A stretch of DNA of 64,000 nucleotides. Origin: Polyangium mundeleinium. GTDB taxonomy: Bacteria > Myxococcota_A > Polyangia > Polyangiales > Polyangiaceae. Positions 20,009 through 28,400 of the stretch are shown here, piece by piece. The DNA is taken from contig NZ_JAQNDO010000001.1 of NCBI RefSeq assembly GCF_028369105.1, positions 12,246,501 through 12,310,500 on the forward strand, written 5' to 3'. The number at the start of each line of letters is the position of its first letter. Positions within the stretch are counted from its first letter, which is position 1. A program made the position numbers and the translations under genes. The notes beneath the pieces are model-generated. The model was not told the DNA's origin. It was given only the letters and a program-made list of their open reading frames with translations, and did no database searches.

Positions 20009-21715
20009 ATGCGGGCCCCGCGATCCTCCGAGGTGAAACGGTATGCGGCGATGGCCGCCGTCGCGATCGCCTCTGGCCTCGGCATCACGTGGCTGCTCCT
20101 GCCGCCCGCGCCCGAGGCCCCCGTCGTGCATCCCACGCCCGAGCTGCGCGTCGCCGGCATGGCCGTGCCGATGCAGGGTGATCCGGTCGCGAACGCGCTC
20201 GACCTCGTGCGCAGGTACGCCTCCGGCGAGATCACGATCAAGCTGCCCGACGGCACAGGCCGCAAGATCCGCCGCGGCGCGCTCGGCGCCGAGATCGACC
20301 GCGTCCGCCTCGCCGGCTTCGTGCGCGAGGCGGTCCGCCCCGACAGCCCCCTCCGCCGCGCCCACGACGCGACGAACGCCGGCAAGCCGCTCGACGTCCC
20401 CTTGCCGCTCATCCTCGACGCCGAGGCCGCCGTCGACAAGCTCCTCGCGCTGAAGAGCGAGCTCGACGCGGCCGCGACCGACGCCTACGTCGACCTCGCC
20501 CAGAAAAAACTCGTCCCCGAGAAGGACGGCCATCGGCTCGACGTCTACGGCACGATCGCGCGCATCGACGCAGCCTTCCGCCAGGGCGCGGACGAGGTCG
20601 CGGCCTCGGTGGAAAAAGTCCCGCCGAAGCGCCGCGCCGAGCAGATGGGCAACGTCCAGTTCGGCCACGTGCTCGGCTACTTCGAGACGCGTTACACGCA
20701 AGGCGAGCGCACGCGGGACCGCACGTACAACCTTCGCCTCGCGGCCTCGAAGCTCGACGGCACCGTGATCATGCCCGGCGAGATCTTCGACTTCAACGAC
20801 GTCGTCGGCCCACGCGACGAGGCGCACGGCTACCGCGTCGCGACCGTCATCGCGCAAGGCGAGCTCGTCGACGGCCTCGGCGGCGGCACCTGCCAGATCT
20901 CCGGCACGCTCCACGGCGCAGCCTTCTTCGCGGGCCTCGACATCGTCGAACGGTACCCGCACTCGCGGCCGAGCTCCTACATCAAGCTCGGCCTCGACGC
21001 GACCGTCGTCTACCCGACGATCAGCTTCCGCTTCCGCAACCCCTTCGACTTCCCGATCGTCCTGCACGAGACGGTCTCGGACGGCGTCGTGCGCGCCGAG
21101 ATCCTCGGCCCCGAGCGCCGCCACACGGTCACGTACTTCCGGCGCATCGACGCGATCCTCCCGTTCGAGGAAGTCGAGCGCCAGACGCCCAAGCTCCCCG
21201 AGGGCATGCGCGTGCTCGCGCAGCGCGGCATCCCTGGCTTCAAGACCACGAGCTCGCGCGTCGTGCGCGACGGCGCGCACGCGCATCGTTACAAGTGGAG
21301 CGACTCGTACCCGCCGACGGCGCAGATCATCAACGTCGGCACCGGCCCGAAGGAGCTCGACGTCAAGGCGAAGGACGACGACCACCTCGAGTACGTCGTG
21401 GATGACTACCTCGTGGTCACCCAGGGCCCCGACATCCGCACGCCGGGCGTCACCGAGCCCCAGCCTGGCGGCGGCACGATCGAGAACCGCGAGCCCGGAC
21501 AGGCGAGCAAGCCTGGCTACTACGAAAAGCTCGGCTTCTCGCACTACCGCAGCAAGAACACGGAAGGCGCGAGCGCGAGCGAGGGCGAGGCGCCGGTGAC
21601 GCAGCCTGCCTCGGCGGAGCCGAAGGACGGCGACAAGTCCAAGAAGCCCGAGGACGACAAGGGCAAGAAGAAGAAGCGCAAGAAGAAGAAGCCCGCGTCC
21701 GAGAGCGGGACCTGA
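20009..21715 (+). CDS. VanW family protein, membrane-anchored
   Basis: Protein of 568 residues from ATG 20009. The N-terminal helix AAMAAVAIASGLGITWLLLPP anchors it, with the rest outside the cytoplasm. A helical/beta region (about 50-240; related in layout to the YoaR/peptidoglycan-binding part of VanW proteins) precedes the VanW domain (about 250-390). That domain shows YNLRLAASKLDGTVIMPGEIFDFNDVVGPRDEAHGY, the Cys motif GLGGGTCQISGTLHGAAFFAGLDIVERYPHS, and YPTISFRFRNPFDFPIVL. A G5-like segment follows and the tail is extremely Lys-rich (about 540-568). VanW proteins are tied to cell-envelope functions but lack a proven activity. It is followed 33 bp later by an unknown gene, probably co-transcribed. 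Confidence 0.88.
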   Translation: MRAPRSSEVKRYAAMAAVAIASGLGITWLLLPPAPEAPVVHPTPELRVAGMAVPMQGDPVANALDLVRRYASGEITIKLPDGTGRKIRRGALGAEIDRVRLAGFVREAVRPDSPLRRAHDATNAGKPLDVPLPLILDAEAAVDKLLALKSELDAAATDAYVDLAQKKLVPEKDGHRLDVYGTIARIDAAFRQGADEVAASVEKVPPKRRAEQMGNVQFGHVLGYFETRYTQGERTRDRTYNLRLAASKLDGTVIMPGEIFDFNDVVGPRDEAHGYRVATVIAQGELVDGLGGGTCQISGTLHGAAFFAGLDIVERYPHSRPSSYIKLGLDATVVYPTISFRFRNPFDFPIVLHETVSDGVVRAEILGPERRHTVTYFRRIDAILPFEEVERQTPKLPEGMRVLAQRGIPGFKTTSSRVVRDGAHAHRYKWSDSYPPTAQIINVGTGPKELDVKAKDDDHLEYVVDDYLVVTQGPDIRTPGVTEPQPGGGTIENREPGQASKPGYYEKLGFSHYRSKNTEGASASEGEAPVTQPASAEPKDGDKSKKPEDDKGKKKKRKKKKPASESGT

Positions 21716-21748
21716 CAACCTCCGCGCATCGGGCTACCCTGCGCGCCC

Positions 21749-22750
21749 GTGCTCTCCCCCCACGTACGCTTCGAGGGGTTCACCGCGACGGACTGGGTCC
21801 GCGTCCTGTCGCTCTTTCGGCCGCGACGCACCACGGGCGAGCTGCGTGATCCCAACCGCCCGCGCGGCGGCGTGATCGCCATCCACGACCACGGCCGCCT
21901 CCGCAAGCTCCTGCACACGAACGTCGGCCGCCTCGGCATCGACGACATCACGTGGCCGATGACCGCGGAGGAGCTCGCGACGCGCCACGAGGCGAGCTTC
22001 TGCATCGTGCTGGAGAGCGGCACGCTCGAACGGATCATGGAGCGCTTCGCTTCGCGCGCGCGCAAAGGCGACGACCTCGCGACGCAGACGCTCACGCTCT
22101 TCTCGCTCGCGCAAGCCGAGCTCGCGGCGGGCCGCCTCTCGGCCTGGCCGCTGCGCCTGCGCGGCGTCCCGATCCCGACGGCGGGCATGGTGCGCACGAG
22201 CCTCGACGCGGTGTGCCCGATCGGCAAGGCGCTGGTGCTCGGCATCTTCGAGGGCGGCGAGCTCTGGACGAGCGTGGCGCTGCGGCGCGGACAGGACGGG
22301 ATCAGCTTGATCCTCGGCCCCGACGAGATCCGCGGTGACATGGGCCTGCTCTCGGGGGACTGGCGGCGCGACTACCGGCACCTGTCGCATGCGATCGAGG
22401 ATCGCGTCGGGCCCATCGCGTTCGGCTGCTACGCGGAGACGGCGACGTTCCGCGCGCTCGAAGTGGACCCGAGCCCGGGTGCGTGGGCGCGCGCGGCGTT
22501 CGTGCGCGACATCATCCTTTCGCCGCTCCCGGCTCCGATGGCGATTCCGCTGGGGATCGACGCGAGCCGCGCGGCGTTTCTGGCGATGCGCAAGGTGATG
22601 GAGCGGGTCGACTCGGGCGGGGTGGTCGCGGGGTCGATCGAGCGGCTTTGGGATCGGGCTGCGAAGAGCGCGCAACATGGAGAGCTCGAAGAGATGCTCG
22701 GCTTCCATCCGCTGGAGCTCTTGCGCAAGCTCCTCGTGCGCGAGGATTGA
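21749..22750 (+). CDS. protein of unknown function downstream of vanW-like gene
   Basis: Protein of 333 residues starting at a GTG. Soluble, mixed alpha/beta, with no signal peptide. Segments such as GGVIAIHDHGRLRKLLHTNVGRLGIDDITWPMTAEELATRHEASFCIVLESGTLERIMERFASRA and TSLDAVCPIGKALVLGIFEGGELWTSVALRRGQDGISLILGPDEIRGDMGLLSGDW look well conserved, but I do not recognise the family. It lies 33 bp after the VanW gene on the same strand and ends 10 bp from a convergent gene. A likely second cistron of the VanW operon. Confidence 0.7.
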   Translation: MLSPHVRFEGFTATDWVRVLSLFRPRRTTGELRDPNRPRGGVIAIHDHGRLRKLLHTNVGRLGIDDITWPMTAEELATRHEASFCIVLESGTLERIMERFASRARKGDDLATQTLTLFSLAQAELAAGRLSAWPLRLRGVPIPTAGMVRTSLDAVCPIGKALVLGIFEGGELWTSVALRRGQDGISLILGPDEIRGDMGLLSGDWRRDYRHLSHAIEDRVGPIAFGCYAETATFRALEVDPSPGAWARAAFVRDIILSPLPAPMAIPLGIDASRAAFLAMRKVMERVDSGGVVAGSIERLWDRAAKSAQHGELEEMLGFHPLELLRKLLVRED

Positions 22751-22760
22751 GCCCGGCGCC

Positions 22761-23549
22761 TCAACGGCGAAAGAGCCGATTCCACCAGGAGCCCCGCTCC
22801 GTCATCCGCGCTTCGACGCGCCCTGCCTTGGCCAGCCAGCCATACTGCCACGCGACGACCTTCGGGCGCGCCGATGCGTGGACCACCTCGACGACCTTGG
22901 TCCCGAGCCCGAGGGCGCCGAACCGGGGACGCATGGCCTCGGCCGCAGCGCGCTCGTCGAAGATCATGGATAGTTCTGCGAAAAACCTCGGTGGGGCGTC
23001 GAGCTCGACGTTGCGGATCACTTTGCGCGTGAGATCGAGGTACCGCTCGACCTCGGCGGTCGTCCCCGAAGACTCGCGGAGGGGAATCTGGAGAAGCCCG
23101 ATCAAAAGGCATTCTCCATCCCTGTCCACGATCTGCCTACCGAACAGGCTCGGCCCGAGCGCCGCGAGCTTCTTCTCAGCGACGTCGCGACGCGCGCCCA
23201 GATAGAGAATCACCGTCGATTCCAAATTCGGCCAGCGCCCGCCATACCCGCCTGCGAGCTCGATCCCGTACACGGAGGTGCGGATTTCGTCGATGCGCTC
23301 CGCGGAGATCTCCGCGAGAGGCATCGAGAGGGTCCCGACCAGTCGGTATTCCTTGTGCGCGTCGACATGGCGGCCCCAAAAGCCGAGGACCTCGGCCCGC
23401 TCTTCTTCGGGGAGCGATCGAGAGAACGTACAACCCATGCCGTGCATCTCGACGACATCGGCCGGCGCCCCGCGCGACGCATCGGGCTCCCCCACGAACC
23501 AGTCCATGAACCCGGGGATGGTCTCGATGTCGGATGGAGATGTGAACAT
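22761..23549 (-). CDS. unknown protein, short paralogue of the 31.8-kb gene
   Basis: Protein of 262 residues from ATG 23549. It matches the N-terminal ~245 residues of the gene ending at 29898 almost throughout: IPGFMDWF, HGMGCTFSRSLPEEERAEVLGF, ISAERIDEIRT, RIVD/QIVD-DGECLLI, VELDAPPRFFAEL, and FDERAAAEAMRPRFGALGL, which is identical in both. It lacks that protein's middle and C-terminal domains and ends in SWWNRLFRR. No signal peptide, membrane segment or catalytic motif is visible. The reading frame is open upstream to about 23738, but the paralogue shows homology only from about this start. The duplication looks recent. Function unknown. Confidence 0.75.
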   Translation of the reverse strand: MFTSPSDIETIPGFMDWFVGEPDASRGAPADVVEMHGMGCTFSRSLPEEERAEVLGFWGRHVDAHKEYRLVGTLSMPLAEISAERIDEIRTSVYGIELAGGYGGRWPNLESTVILYLGARRDVAEKKLAALGPSLFGRQIVDRDGECLLIGLLQIPLRESSGTTAEVERYLDLTRKVIRNVELDAPPRFFAELSMIFDERAAAEAMRPRFGALGLGTKVVEVVHASARPKVVAWQYGWLAKAGRVEARMTERGSWWNRLFRR

Positions 23550-23910
23550 GGATTGCGGCGGTCCCGAGGACGGCAATGGAACCACGCAACGGAGCGGCAG
23601 AGCAAGGGGCAGGTGCGAATCCTCCGACGCATGCCGCACCGCAGGAACCTGCCACCTCCGCTTCCCAGGATCCCTCGACGGCGGCGTGGAATCTTCCGCG
23701 CGCATTGCCGATCCGATTATGGACGAAGAATGTCCCATTCGCGTGACGTTCGTGTCTTGACCGATTCATGCTTTTCGTTCATGACGAAGACTTCGCGAAT
23801 GCCATCCGTGTGGTCGATGGCATGGCCATGAATTTGCGCCGCCCATGTACCTGCATGGTTGTGGGTTCATGCGGAGGGACGGGCCTGCGAAGAATTGGAG
23901 GATCCTCATC
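23550..23910 (+). other. divergent intergenic region before the four-gene cassette
   Basis: 361 bp between a minus-strand gene and the plus-strand cassette. The stretch at about 23740-23800 is A/T-richer and contains TTGACC followed by T-rich sequence, a possible promoter, but no convincing -10 box was found. GGAGGATCC, a clear ribosome site, precedes the ATG at 23911. Confidence 0.4.
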
Positions 23911-24837
23911 ATGGGACCGCTCGAACTCAACAAGCTCGAGGAATCTGCCACGGGTCGGGCGATCGACGCCGTCCTCAAGGGACAGGCCGTGCTCGACAAT
24001 TTCGTGGATTTCACGTCCGGCCTCGTCCGCAACGTCTTCGGCACGCTCGTCGATTCGACGATGGAGCAGCTCGAGGCCTACGCCGAGCTCGTCGCCAGCG
24101 TCTCCGGCTCGCTCCAGCAGTACGAGCAGCGCACCTTCCCCAACCTGGAACGCGACACGGGCGACGTCATCAAGTACATCGCGAACTTCGTTCGACCGAC
24201 CTTCGCCGACACGTCGTGGACCACGTTCTCGCGCTCCGGTGCCGTCTACACGCCGACCGTGATCAAGATCGACGCGGCGAAGCTCGAGGATTTCAAGGCG
24301 CATTACGCGGGCGTCGTCGCCACCGTCCAGGTCACCGGTGATTCGAGCGCCGTCGAGCACACGATCTCCGACGCGAACGTCATCGAGGCGGGCACGATGC
24401 CCGCCGCGCGCCTCTATGCCTTCACGCTCGCGAAGTTCCGCAAGGAGATCAAGGCCTCGTATGACAAGCTCCTCATCCTCCTCAAGCTCGGCATGCAGAA
24501 GCTCGTCATCACCGAGGGCCGCATCATGACCAAGATGACGTTCCATGTGACCGCGTCCGAATCCGACGCGCAGCAGTCGAGCAGCGCGACGACCGATTAC
24601 ACGGTGCAGACTTCGCACATCGGCGGCAGACTCAGCGGCTCGGTGCTGAAGCGCGCCATCGGGTTCCAGCTCGGCGGGTCCAGGACCAAGCAGTCCTCCA
24701 CGATCAAGGTCAACGTCGTGAACGAGCAAAAGACCGCGGTCACGACCCTCGACACCGATATCATGGGCGCGGTGGAGCTGAAGTTCCGATCGGATTATTT
24801 CCCCTCCTTTGATCCGGAAGCGCCCGTCGGCCCCTGA
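23911..24837 (+). CDS. cassette gene 1: type-A protein of unknown function
   Basis: Protein of 308 residues, ATG preceded by GGAGGAT. The N-terminal ~120 residues are amphipathic helices (LDNFVDFTSGLVRNVFGTLVDSTMEQLEAYAELVASVSGSLQQYEQRTF). A mixed region follows, then a conserved LLKLGMQKLVITEGRIMTKMTFHVTASES motif and a Ser/Thr-rich C-terminal beta region ending GAVELKFRSDYFPSFDPEAP. Cassette gene 3 has the same layout and motifs (DSAMEQAEAYADLAAEV; VVTGGQICTKVTMTISQSE; GSVRIDFRAGTFPPLAP), so the two are paralogues. No signal peptide or enzyme motif is visible. It lies 18 bp before gene 2. Structural or oligomer-forming roles are guesses. Confidence 0.72.
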   Translation: MGPLELNKLEESATGRAIDAVLKGQAVLDNFVDFTSGLVRNVFGTLVDSTMEQLEAYAELVASVSGSLQQYEQRTFPNLERDTGDVIKYIANFVRPTFADTSWTTFSRSGAVYTPTVIKIDAAKLEDFKAHYAGVVATVQVTGDSSAVEHTISDANVIEAGTMPAARLYAFTLAKFRKEIKASYDKLLILLKLGMQKLVITEGRIMTKMTFHVTASESDAQQSSSATTDYTVQTSHIGGRLSGSVLKRAIGFQLGGSRTKQSSTIKVNVVNEQKTAVTTLDTDIMGAVELKFRSDYFPSFDPEAPVGP

Positions 24838-24855
24838 GCGCCTGGGAAGAGGCCC

Positions 24856-25134
24856 ATGAACCACGGCGAGCTCGGTGAATTCGTGGAGGCGCTGCGCCGG
24901 GAGGCTGCGAGCGCGAGCGCCCGCGCGATCGAGCTCGAGGGCGCCGGGGCGGGCCAAAGCATCGCCCCGGCGCCCGTCTCGATCGAGCGTATCGAGATCG
25001 ATATGCCGGCCTCGATCGTCTGCCACGCGCGCGGCGTTCGTATCGGGCTTCGCCGTCCGCGCGCGGCCCATTTGCTCTCCCGGATCGTGGTCGTCCTCGC
25101 CCCGCGCGCGGACGCCTTGGAGGAACGTGCATGA
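24856..25134 (+). CDS. cassette gene 2: small type-B protein
   Basis: Protein of 92 residues, stop overlapping the start of gene 3 by 4 bp (ATGA). An acidic helix (ELGEFVEALRREAASASARAIELEGA) precedes a short beta segment (RIEIDMPASIVCHARGVRIGLRRPRAAHLLSRIVVVLAP). That segment resembles the N-terminal domain of gene 4 (KVEVPAILSQKGLEVLLEVPNPEAG... LARLTMSFSALP) in hydrophobic pattern and in the [VM]PA and G-x3-L-x2-P positions. I therefore treat both as one small beta module (type B). The translational coupling supports it as a real gene despite its size. Confidence 0.6.
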   Translation: MNHGELGEFVEALRREAASASARAIELEGAGAGQSIAPAPVSIERIEIDMPASIVCHARGVRIGLRRPRAAHLLSRIVVVLAPRADALEERA

Positions 25135-25883
25135 CGACCAACCTGGAGTTCCCGCTCGCCGATCTCACGACGACGCTCGTGCGGGATGTCTTCCGCTCGA
25201 TCACGGATTCGGCCATGGAGCAGGCCGAGGCCTATGCCGATCTCGCCGCTGAGGTCGGAATGCCGCTCGAAGCGTATCAGGAAAAGATCCTCGGCCTCAC
25301 GGACGCGGAAAAGCAGACGACCGTTGAAACCTACATCCGAACGGTCGTCCTCCCCCTGCTCGTGCTCCCGACCGCGGAGATTCCGGACCCTGTCTATTTC
25401 GCCGAGTCGCGAAGAGAGGCCTTCCTCGCCCATTTTCATCGCGTCGTGGCGAAAGACGTGGCCGGCGCGCCCCGGCTCGTGAGTGAACTCGTCGAGCCGT
25501 CCCAGAGCGCCGTCTTTCCGTGGTTCGTGCAAAAGGCGAACCTCCTCTCGCTCGTGACTGCGAAGACCCGGAGGGACGCGGCGCTCACCCACGCGCGCGT
25601 GACGGCCTTGCTCCGCGCGGGGCTGCCGAACATCGTGGTCACGGGGGGCCAGATCTGCACGAAGGTGACGATGACCATCTCGCAATCCGAGGTCTCGTCC
25701 CCGAGCCCCGCGCCAGGCACGACGGCGCCCTCGCCAAAACCTGCGTCCTCGCTCGGCGTGCGCGTGCGGGTCGCCAATGAACGCTCGATCGCCGCTTCGA
25801 AGAGCATGGAGCTCGTCGGCAGCGTGCGTATCGACTTCCGCGCCGGCACCTTTCCGCCCCTCGCGCCCGCCTCGACGAAATGA
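25131..25883 (+). CDS. cassette gene 3: type-A protein, paralogue of gene 1
   Basis: Protein of 250 residues, shorter than gene 1 mainly in the middle. Shared with gene 1: helical LVRDVFRSITDSAMEQAEAYADLAAEVGMPLEAYQEKIL; YIRTVVLPLLV; a FxAHFxRVV segment; LLRAGLPNIVVTGGQICTKVTMTISQSE; and the closing beta region VRVRVANERSIAASKSMELVGSVRIDFRAGTFPPLAP. A Ser/Pro-rich loop (SSPSPAPGTTAPSPKPASS) interrupts the C-terminal part at the same point where gene 1 has a Ser-rich loop. Its start overlaps the stop of gene 2, so the two are translationally coupled. Function unknown. Confidence 0.72.
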   Translation: MTTNLEFPLADLTTTLVRDVFRSITDSAMEQAEAYADLAAEVGMPLEAYQEKILGLTDAEKQTTVETYIRTVVLPLLVLPTAEIPDPVYFAESRREAFLAHFHRVVAKDVAGAPRLVSELVEPSQSAVFPWFVQKANLLSLVTAKTRRDAALTHARVTALLRAGLPNIVVTGGQICTKVTMTISQSEVSSPSPAPGTTAPSPKPASSLGVRVRVANERSIAASKSMELVGSVRIDFRAGTFPPLAPASTK

Positions 25884-25907
25884 TCACCGGGAACCGGAGG
25901 TAACGTC

Positions 25908-27029
25908 ATGGCATTCGTCACGCTCACGCATTTCCTCTCCGCGTTCCGCACGTCGCTCGCGAAGGTCGAGCAGTCGGACGGATTCGCCGTCTCCGAGCTC
26001 AAGGTCGAAGTGCCGGCCATCCTGTCGCAAAAGGGCCTCGAGGTCTTGCTCGAGGTGCCGAACCCCGAGGCCGGCATCACGCCGGATCCAGCGTATCTGG
26101 CGAGGCTCACGATGAGCTTCTCGGCGCTCCCGCCCGGGGCCGAGCTCACGGGCCCGGGGGGCGCGCCCGTCGATCCGTGGAAGGCGCTTTATTCGGGCAC
26201 GACCGAGAGCCTCTACGGCATTCACGCGAGATCCTCGGGGGACGTCCACGCCGTGGGAAAGCTCGGCGTCCTTTTGTGGTCGCCGGACGGCGAGACGTTC
26301 GGCCCCGCGAGCGACGCGACCGGCGAGCGCCTGCACGCCCTGTGGGGCAGTGGCGCGGGCGAGCTCTGCGCCGTCGGTGCCAATGGGCTCATCCTCCGCT
26401 GCCCGAAGCCGGGGGGGGCGTGGGCCCCCGTCGCGAGCACCACGAACGTCTCGTTGAATGGCATCACGGGCACGGGATCGGGGTTGATGTACGCCGTCGG
26501 CGACGCGGGGACGCTTCTCCAATCGATTTCCTCGGGCACGGCATGGCAGCCCCTGCCCGGTCCCTCGAAAACCCATCCCCTGCATGCGGTCTGGTCGTCC
26601 TCGAACGGGCGTGCTCACATCGTCGGAGGCGCGGGGACGATCGTCTCCAAGACGGGCGACCATTTTCAGCCGACGGCGAGCGGGACCTCGCGGGACCTCT
26701 TCGGCGTATGGGGAAGTGGTCCGAACGATGTATACGTGGTCGGCGCGGGGGGTAAGATCCTGCATTCGACCGACGGACTCCAGTGGACCGCGCAACCGAG
26801 CGGGACGACCGAGAACCTGTATGCGGTCTGGGGCAGCGGTCCCGGGGACGTGTATGCCGTGGGGCGCGGTGGAACGATCCTGCATACGTCGGACGGCGGC
26901 ACGACGTGGAAGCTGCAGAAGAGCGGGACGACGGAGGCATTGCACGCGATCAGCGGAACCGGCCCGGGCGAGGTATGGATTGCGGGCGCGGCGGGCACCC
27001 TCCTGCGCCGGACGAGCGCCGCCGCATGA
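25908..27029 (+). CDS. cassette gene 4: type-B domain fused to a seven-bladed beta-propeller
   Basis: Protein of 373 residues with no signal peptide. The N-terminal ~75 residues are a type-B-like module (SELKVEVPAILSQKGLEVLLEVPNPEAG). From about residue 90 there are seven repeats of ~40 residues built on the pattern WGSGPGDVYAVGxxGTILHxxDGxxW. Examples are HALWGSGAGELCAVGANGLIL, FGVWGSGPNDVYVVGAGGKILHS and YAVWGSGPGDVYAVGRGGTILHT. Seven repeats fit one closed propeller, normally a binding platform. It follows gene 3 by 24 bp with GGAGGT before the ATG and closes the cassette. Ligand and role unknown. Confidence 0.78.
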   Translation: MAFVTLTHFLSAFRTSLAKVEQSDGFAVSELKVEVPAILSQKGLEVLLEVPNPEAGITPDPAYLARLTMSFSALPPGAELTGPGGAPVDPWKALYSGTTESLYGIHARSSGDVHAVGKLGVLLWSPDGETFGPASDATGERLHALWGSGAGELCAVGANGLILRCPKPGGAWAPVASTTNVSLNGITGTGSGLMYAVGDAGTLLQSISSGTAWQPLPGPSKTHPLHAVWSSSNGRAHIVGGAGTIVSKTGDHFQPTASGTSRDLFGVWGSGPNDVYVVGAGGKILHSTDGLQWTAQPSGTTENLYAVWGSGPGDVYAVGRGGTILHTSDGGTTWKLQKSGTTEALHAISGTGPGEVWIAGAAGTLLRRTSAAA

Positions 27030-27230
27030 CACGCGCATGGGCAAAAAGCCCTTGACAGAAATGCGATTTTGATTCAAATGGATGGAGTAAGCACTTCGGC
27101 TGCGCGCTCCGGAAGTGGGCGGTAATATCCGAAGCGAGGAGATCGTCCTGAGAGGCAGAAGAAGCCTTGAGGGGCGGATTTTTGCGGGTACGACCGCTCG
27201 CTTCCGGGGCGCGCAGCGCCATTTCATCCT

Positions 27231-28160
27231 TCAATGGTAAACTTCCAGAAGGAGGATGGGGGCCTCGTCGCCGGCAACGGTCCATTCGGACGCCAGGTAG
27301 GCCATGCCGTCGGGGAGATCATCGAGGTGAACCTCGACCGTCATGGCGAGGTGGAGCTCGCCGTCCCGTTTCCAGAAATCGAATCGTTCGGCGGGTGGGA
27401 TCCACCTCAGGTCGTGGCCGACATCGGCGACCACGAACCGAACGGGACCCCGGCGTAAGAGGTCGCGAATGGCGACGCGGTCGAGGGTACGGAGGCGCGT
27501 CGCGGGCAGCGCGCCATCGTCCGTCCAGAGCTCCTCGATCGGGATTCGGGTCACGATTTTACTTCGACGCATCGCCTGCTCCATCTCTGCCCCGAGGGCC
27601 TTCACTGCGCTGCTGGCCGCCACGATCCCGATGTCGGGGTGAGCATCCCGATATGCTTTGATGGCCTCCATCCGCTTGCCCTCCGTCACGAGCGATCGGA
27701 CGCGATTCTGTGGAGCTTGCGGCGGAACGGGCGTGCGGCCCTCCTGGTAGGCTGGCGACGAGATCAAGGTAACGAAGCGGGTCGCCAGGTGCGCGAGGGC
27801 GGACGCGGGTCCTTGCTCGATCGCATTCCAATACGCGGCGGCGTCATCGGCCAAGATCACGCCAGGGCTGAAGCTAGACCCGTCCTCGGACGCCGGCCGT
27901 GCATTGCGAGGCTCTGGCACCGCCCCACGGAGGAGCGAAAGCCAGCGTGCTTCTTCGGGCGACCCTCGGGGGACGAGCCGGTCATTCGCATAAAACTGCG
28001 TCGTGCCCTCCCGCTGGCTTTGAATGGCCCAATCCAGAAAAAGCTCGACCCGCGCTTCGTCCTGGTCCACGGCGTGAAGCGAGAGAGAGCCGCCGTCCAG
28101 CGCCATGGCGCCATGCAGGAGCCGGAGCTCCGTCGGCAATCGTTCGGCCTCGCTGGTCAC
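27231..28160 (-). CDS. unknown protein with L7/L12 C-terminal-like segment
   Basis: Protein of 309 residues from a GTG at 28160, chosen for the excellent site GGAGGGGGAGGAT just upstream. The first ~75 residues (DEARVELFLDWAIQ... PRGSPEEARWLSLL) match the C-terminal part of the 29898-31808 protein (DEWESVQLDVDWGF... ARGSPEDARELERHL). Residues about 165-195 (GKRMEAIKAYRDAHPDIGIVAASSAVKAL) resemble the helix-turn-helix of ribosomal L7/L12 C-terminal domains (AIKxxRxxxGxxLxxAKxxV). The final ~100 residues are unrecognised. It shares an upstream element with the 31.8-kb gene. Not a ribosomal protein; probably a protein-interaction module of unknown role. Confidence 0.7.
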   Translation of the reverse strand: MTSEAERLPTELRLLHGAMALDGGSLSLHAVDQDEARVELFLDWAIQSQREGTTQFYANDRLVPRGSPEEARWLSLLRGAVPEPRNARPASEDGSSFSPGVILADDAAAYWNAIEQGPASALAHLATRFVTLISSPAYQEGRTPVPPQAPQNRVRSLVTEGKRMEAIKAYRDAHPDIGIVAASSAVKALGAEMEQAMRRSKIVTRIPIEELWTDDGALPATRLRTLDRVAIRDLLRRGPVRFVVADVGHDLRWIPPAERFDFWKRDGELHLAMTVEVHLDDLPDGMAYLASEWTVAGDEAPILLLEVYH

Positions 28161-28195
28161 GACATCCTCCCCCTCCACGTTGGAACGAACCAGAT

Positions 28196-28227
28196 ACCTA
28201 CACGTACCGACAACGTAAGTCCACCCC
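28196..28227 (-). promoter_or_regulatory. conserved upstream element E1
   Basis: On the minus strand this reads ACTTACGTTGT-N4-ACGTGTAGGT, about 36 bp before the GTG at 28160. An almost identical copy lies upstream of the related gene at 31.8 kb, with 10/10 and 11/11 identical positions in the two blocks. Its position fits a promoter core or operator. Confidence 0.6.
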
Positions 28228-28400
28228 GGGCGAGCTTCAAAAATAGCGACACACTCGACCCAAAGGACTATCCTCCCAGCGAAGGCGAGGCATTCGCCCT
28301 CGTCCACGGCTTGAATGTCCCCATTGCGCCCCATCGGGCCAGGTCCACGCGTGGTACTGGCACCACACCTGCACCCGATACCGAACAGGAGCAGCCCCTC

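Noticed and set aside
27039-27051. Terminator GGGC-AAAAA-GCCC after the cassette
   Set aside because: The stem is only 4 bp and is not followed by a T tract.
27052-27079. Sigma-70 promoter TTGACA-N16-TCAAAT after the four-gene cassette
   Set aside because: The -35 is perfect, but it would transcribe antisense into the 27231 gene and no plus-strand gene follows for 1.3 kb. Kept only as a possible antisense or small-RNA promoter.
27231-28160. Ribosomal protein L7/L12
   Set aside because: Only a ~30-residue C-terminal-like segment matches; the dimerisation domain and ribosomal gene context are absent.
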